NCBI GenBank assembly: GCA_965216195.1
Contig: OZ244151.1
Location: 868,001-932,000 of the forward strand
DNA: 64,000 nucleotides
Source: Aridibacter sp965216195
GTDB lineage: Bacteria; Acidobacteriota; Blastocatellia; Pyrinomonadales; Pyrinomonadaceae
Direction: 5' to 3'
Positions 61,701 through 64,000 of this stretch are shown one piece after another. Made by a program: the position numbers and the translations under genes. The stretch's first letter is position 1. Every line of letters begins with the position of its first letter. The notes beneath the pieces were generated by a model. That model was not told where the DNA came from, did no database searches, and saw only the letters and a program-made list of their open reading frames with translations.

Positions 61701-62282
61701 CTGCTTGCCGAGAGAGGTGATTCGGGTTTTGACGCACGACATAACTTCGTTTTCAATGGAGTTTATGACCTACCGTTTTCAAGTAGCAATGCGTTTGTGA
61801 ACCAAGTCGTTTCTGGATTTACAGTCACAGGAATCTTTCGGTTTGTGTCAGGTCGTCCGTTTTCAGCCTTTAGCTCGACAGATAGCTCGGGAACGGGGTT
61901 TAGCAATCGAGCGGACTACGTAGGTGCTGGAAATGGTCTGACCGCTACGACCGGTCTAGATACAAGAACACAAACAGGACCAACTCGCGATTTCTTCCTC
62001 AATCCGCTCCCTAACGCTGATGGCACTGGAAGGCGCGGGACTTCGGGAAGAAGCGCGTTTAGAGGTCCGAATTTCAGCACGTTAGATATGTCAATTATCA
62101 AACGCTTTAAGTTCGGAGGTGAAGGAAGATACGTCTTCTCGATTAGGGCAGATGCGTTCAACGTTTTAAATACAGTGAATCTCGGTTCACCATCAAATAA
62201 CATTAATAGTGCTAATTTTGGCCAATCAACTACCGCCGGTGCTCCCCGACGTTTCCAATTTGCCGGGCGGTTTGATTTCTAA
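58722..62282 (+). CDS. Oar-like TonB-dependent receptor with carboxypeptidase-regulatory domain
   Basis: The 1186-residue protein has a signal peptide (FKFTVLAIVSLTAVFVVLGQG), a carboxypeptidase-regulatory-like beta-sandwich (GTVSGVVTDSNGDAIVGATV at about 43-62, then STTTNESGIYVIPNLVVGNY), a plug with VSVNGQRERNNNFLLDGVDN, and a large 22-strand-type barrel. The C-terminus ends RFQFAGRFDF. This Oar-like architecture is expanded in Acidobacteriota and is thought to import or transport large substrates. The start at 58722 follows AGGAGG by five bases; an upstream Met would add 40 residues before the signal peptide. Confidence 0.88.
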   Translation: MEYKRNILAETFAMPLKFKLFKFTVLAIVSLTAVFVVLGQGNLGTVSGVVTDSNGDAIVGATVTVTDLDKGTKRSTTTNESGIYVIPNLVVGNYSVIASASGFQEKKVGNIRVSVAATNPVRIILSATGVTGVVNITAGDESLTVNTNDQQLSTLIDNKKILDLPLLSRNPNTLVLLAPGVTTSNGGQGGVSVNGQRERNNNFLLDGVDNNDASVPGFLGGQATPSIDATEEFRVITSNFLPEYGRNSGAIITVATKGGTNEFHGGAYIFYRSDAFDARNFFDGANPSPLQRRQYGASIGGPIHFLNFGEGVPAHYDGEDRSFFFFNIERDLDDRGFTRSRTVPSAQARQGIFDLSSLGLGVIDARPGSQNNVVNSLIGLPGDRNIIPSLQAFLDQYPLGNSPGQGSLPGVFDTFNFGTQTNNKSFQLSTRIDHKFNDSHSIRGSFTYTDGEFEFCCETFPGLDDSIKSPQTGWNYTTSFSSAFGTNLFNEFRLGLNESDTFFTGAGDAGVSTTAADAALNAINGAGSAVIDFSGANGSYINFAPSGLTSLASFSTQGGLRATNSLSDFVTVLSGNHQFRFGGEARFVKSTGPTNFGRQESLTFSVPTTFGFPILADNQGNLLSTSGILGTVQNFASYLYGFVANQSQSQYFDGAGNRRADDSRKFRQNEFDVFFQDTWKIRPNLTLNYGTRWEFKGVPYETSGLLSNLVDHDPSGATPAGGFEFHILQGNDLLYNNDWDNWAPRVGFAYSPNFGGGFLHTLFGDSGQTSIRGGYGIFYDRIFGNLFGNARGNAPFQQDLSAFVGTYIENISRPTDLTSSRFVTDGTFAFPVLFPLPGNNTFQSKFETPYTQSWNIGIQRQFTSSVLMEVNYVGTRAVHQIRVVDGNRVSVDRVNALTGSTNTINPFSGFTNFLNGSLNTAFFNSALNATVGNAVYHAGQFKVTKRLDSSRFGDGQFQAFYTWSHSIDDATDPISSQNGERSFPRDSSGFVGGLLAERGDSGFDARHNFVFNGVYDLPFSSSNAFVNQVVSGFTVTGIFRFVSGRPFSAFSSTDSSGTGFSNRADYVGAGNGLTATTGLDTRTQTGPTRDFFLNPLPNADGTGRRGTSGRSAFRGPNFSTLDMSIIKRFKFGGEGRYVFSIRADAFNVLNTVNLGSPSNNINSANFGQSTTAGAPRRFQFAGRFDF

Positions 62283-62336
62283 ATTGCTTTTATTTCGAAG
62301 TATTTATTCCTAAGCAGGGTAAAAAACTTCGTTATG

Positions 62337-62369
62337 ACCTGCCAACGTAAAAGTTGGCAGGTTTTTTTT
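62337..62369 (+). terminator. Strong Rho-independent terminator after the receptor
   Basis: ACCTGCCAAC (62337-62346), loop GTAAAA, GTTGGCAGGT (62353-62362), then a long T-run. A perfect 10-bp stem 54 bases after the stop codon. Confidence 0.9.
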
Positions 62370-62445
62370 AATCTTTTGGCGATACACAAATACTTCGACG
62401 GTTGTTATCATGATTTTGCCGAAATTGAACGTCTTTCTGAACCAT

Positions 62446-63261
62446 ATGAAATCATTTGAGGTAGGCAACGTAACATTTGGCGGCGGAGCCCTTTCCATCA
62501 TTGCGGGTCCGTGTGTAGTAGAGAGCGAAGAGCACGCACTCTTTATGGCACAGGCTATTTCTGAAATTTGCGAACGCGTTGGGCTTGGTTTGGTTTACAA
62601 ATCATCGTTTGATAAAGCAAACCGCAGCTCGTTTGAAAGTTTTCGTGGCGGAGGAATGGATTTCGGGCTCGAAATCTTACAAAAGGTTAGGGATGATGTT
62701 GGCGTTCCGATAATTACGGATGTTCACGAACCTTGGCAGGTAGAAAAAACTGCGGGAGTTGCTGACATTTTGCAGATTCCGGCGTTTCTGTGCCGACAAA
62801 CGGACCTGTTGATCGCCGCGGCAAGATCCGTAAAGGCGGTAAATGTAAAGAAGGGACAGTTTTTGGCGCCTTGGGACGCAAAGAATATAGTCGAAAAGCT
62901 GAGGGATGCCGGTTGCGAAAAGATTATGTTGACCGAGCGGGGGGCGAGTTTTGGATACAACAATCTGGTCGTAGATTTCAAAAGTTTTCCTATCATGCGT
63001 GAGTTTGGTGTTCCGGTCGTTTTTGACACGACTCATTCGCTGCAGCTTCCGGGCGGACTTGGAAAAGCAACCGGTGGATTGGCTGAATATATTGAGCATT
63101 TTGCGCGGGCTGCGGTTGCATGCGGCGTCGATGCAGTGTTTATGGAAGTTCATGACAATCCGTCAAAGGCTCCAAGCGATGGCCCGAACCAATTGCCACT
63201 TGAGCGTTTGGAAAAATTGCTCGTAAAATTGAAGCAGATTCACGAACTAATTAACGAATAA
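62446..63261 (+). CDS. kdsA: 2-dehydro-3-deoxyphosphooctonate aldolase (KDO-8-P synthase)
   Basis: The 271-residue aldolase condenses PEP and arabinose-5-phosphate to KDO-8-P. Signatures: IAGPCVVESEEHALFMAQ (19-36), YKSSFDKANRSS, ITDVHEP, ILQIPAFLCRQTDLL, and VVFDTTHSLQLPGG with its metal site. I start at 62446; an in-frame Met 12 codons upstream is not supported by family length. It completes the LPS-KDO set with kdsB. Confidence 0.93.
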   Translation: MKSFEVGNVTFGGGALSIIAGPCVVESEEHALFMAQAISEICERVGLGLVYKSSFDKANRSSFESFRGGGMDFGLEILQKVRDDVGVPIITDVHEPWQVEKTAGVADILQIPAFLCRQTDLLIAAARSVKAVNVKKGQFLAPWDAKNIVEKLRDAGCEKIMLTERGASFGYNNLVVDFKSFPIMREFGVPVVFDTTHSLQLPGGLGKATGGLAEYIEHFARAAVACGVDAVFMEVHDNPSKAPSDGPNQLPLERLEKLLVKLKQIHELINE

Positions 63262-63276
63262 GGCGATCATTATCAT

Positions 63277-64000
63277 ATGTCCTCGAATGTAGACACAAAA
63301 ACTGTTGAAGGTTTTGGTGAGGAATGGAGCAAATTTGACCAATCCGAACTCGAAGAAGCTGAGCATCAAAAGCTTTTTGATGGCTATTTTGCTATTTTCC
63401 CATGGAACCAACTACCGAAGGACGCGACTGGATTTGATTTGGGGTGTGGAAGCGGGCGTTGGGCAGCTAAGGTCGCACCGGAAGTAGGGAAGCTCATCTG
63501 CATTGATGCTAGCAGCTCAGCATTGGAGGTAGCGAAAAAGAATTTGAGCCAGCAATCAAACTGCGAATTTCATTGTGCTTCGGTAGAAAATATGCCACTT
63601 GATGATGGCTCGCTGGATTTTGGGTATTCGCTCGGAGTTCTTCATCACATTCCCGATACTCAAGCTGGAATAAAAGCTTGTGTAGCCAAGGTCAAAAAAG
63701 GAGCGCCGTTCTTAGTCTATCTCTACTATGCCTTCGACAATAGACCGGGCTGGTTTCGGTTACTATGGAAAATCTCCGATATATTTCGAAAAGGCATCTC
63801 AACTTTACCTACTGGCGTCAAACACATGGTTGCCGAAGTGATTGCTGTTACGGTTTATTTCCCGCTTGCGAGAATAGCTCTTGCGTTAGGTAAATTGGGA
63901 CTCAATGTATCGGCATTTCCGCTTTCTATCTATAAGGACAAGAGCTTTTATACGATGCGTACCGATTCGCTTGATCGATTCGGTACACGTTTGGAACAGC
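63277..64000 (+). CDS. Class I SAM-dependent methyltransferase (partial, cut by window edge)
   Basis: Translation from ATG 63277 gives 241 codons with no stop before the window end. The methyltransferase motif I, GFDLGCGSGRWAAKV, is followed by LICIDASSSALEVAKKN (motif II acidic residue) and GYSLGVLHHIPDTQAG (post-motif region). The SAM-binding half is complete; the rest runs into ALALGKLGLNVSAFPLSIYK and is incomplete. It begins 15 bases after kdsA. Substrate is unknown; sugar or quinone methyltransferases are common in this position. Confidence 0.8.
   Translation, partial: MSSNVDTKTVEGFGEEWSKFDQSELEEAEHQKLFDGYFAIFPWNQLPKDATGFDLGCGSGRWAAKVAPEVGKLICIDASSSALEVAKKNLSQQSNCEFHCASVENMPLDDGSLDFGYSLGVLHHIPDTQAGIKACVAKVKKGAPFLVYLYYAFDNRPGWFRLLWKISDIFRKGISTLPTGVKHMVAEVIAVTVYFPLARIALALGKLGLNVSAFPLSIYKDKSFYTMRTDSLDRFGTRLEQ

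Overview
The window looks like chromosomal DNA of an Acidobacteriota member, most likely from the Blastocatellia/Pyrinomonadaceae side. This is inferred from gene repertoire, not from a marker gene: there is no rRNA or tRNA here. The pointers are an Oar-like TonB-dependent receptor with an N-terminal carboxypeptidase-regulatory domain, a Ser/Thr kinase fused to a WD40/TolB-like propeller, a winged-helix/TPR membrane regulator, paired MacB-type permeases, and the ~45-residue 'AGLSE..I..KI' motif. lpxC, kdsA and kdsB show an LPS-making diderm. The DNA is dense, moderate in GC, and free of insertion sequences, prophage or CRISPR.

Layout. 1-285: a broken ParE-type toxin remnant. 275-6906: a minus-strand molybdenum formate dehydrogenase operon in the order fdhD, a small conserved gene, an NADH-binding beta subunit, the alpha subunit and mobA, with hairpin repeats in two of its gaps. 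6960-12464: lpxC, an uncharacterised protein, a circularly permuted ATP-grasp enzyme, a small membrane protein and an acyl-CoA carboxylase carboxyltransferase. 12479-14512: four small exported proteins. 14582-21254: glnE, an RluA-type pseudouridine synthase, a winged-helix/TPR regulator and a TerC-type membrane protein. 21277-26445: an outer-membrane barrel protein and the pyrimidine genes pyrC, pyrB and pyrR (minus) with pyrD divergent. 26495-33060: a fatty-acid cluster (DUF177, rpmF, fabH, fabD, acpP, fabF) behind a consensus promoter, followed by etfB and etfA. 33100-37520: a stand-alone PqqD-like protein, a class III aminotransferase and a YyaL-type thioredoxin-fold protein. 37545-44724: a repeat-rich LEA-like lipoprotein, a GAF protein with degenerate GGDEF, a Ser/Thr kinase, a lipoprotein and a beta-CASP nuclease. 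44725-47250: two MacB-type permeases without an ATPase. 47429-52603: sucD, ndk, a zinc-ribbon membrane protein, nuoI, an ImmA-like protein and a GAF-PP2C phosphatase. 53182-64000: a FecR-domain protein, a CPBP protease, kdsB, a small membrane protein, pyrG, a large TonB-dependent receptor, kdsA and a partial methyltransferase.

How the genes work together. Three coherent modules stand out: formate oxidation with its cofactor and sulfuration accessories; de novo pyrimidine synthesis with the PyrR regulator and a predicted terminator before pyrB; and fatty-acid initiation and elongation. kdsB, pyrG and kdsA form a loose CMP-KDO supply group, because KdsB consumes the CTP that PyrG makes. Many other enzymes (sucD, nuoI, the carboxyltransferase, the MacB permeases) lack their usual partner genes nearby.

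I did not find a convincing new multi-gene system. The most unusual signals are small: hairpin repeat families with compensatory base changes, a candidate attenuation region between pyrR and pyrB, leader structures before the TPR regulator and fabH, leaderless-looking starts for fdhD and the ImmA-like gene, and a solitary PqqD-like protein.
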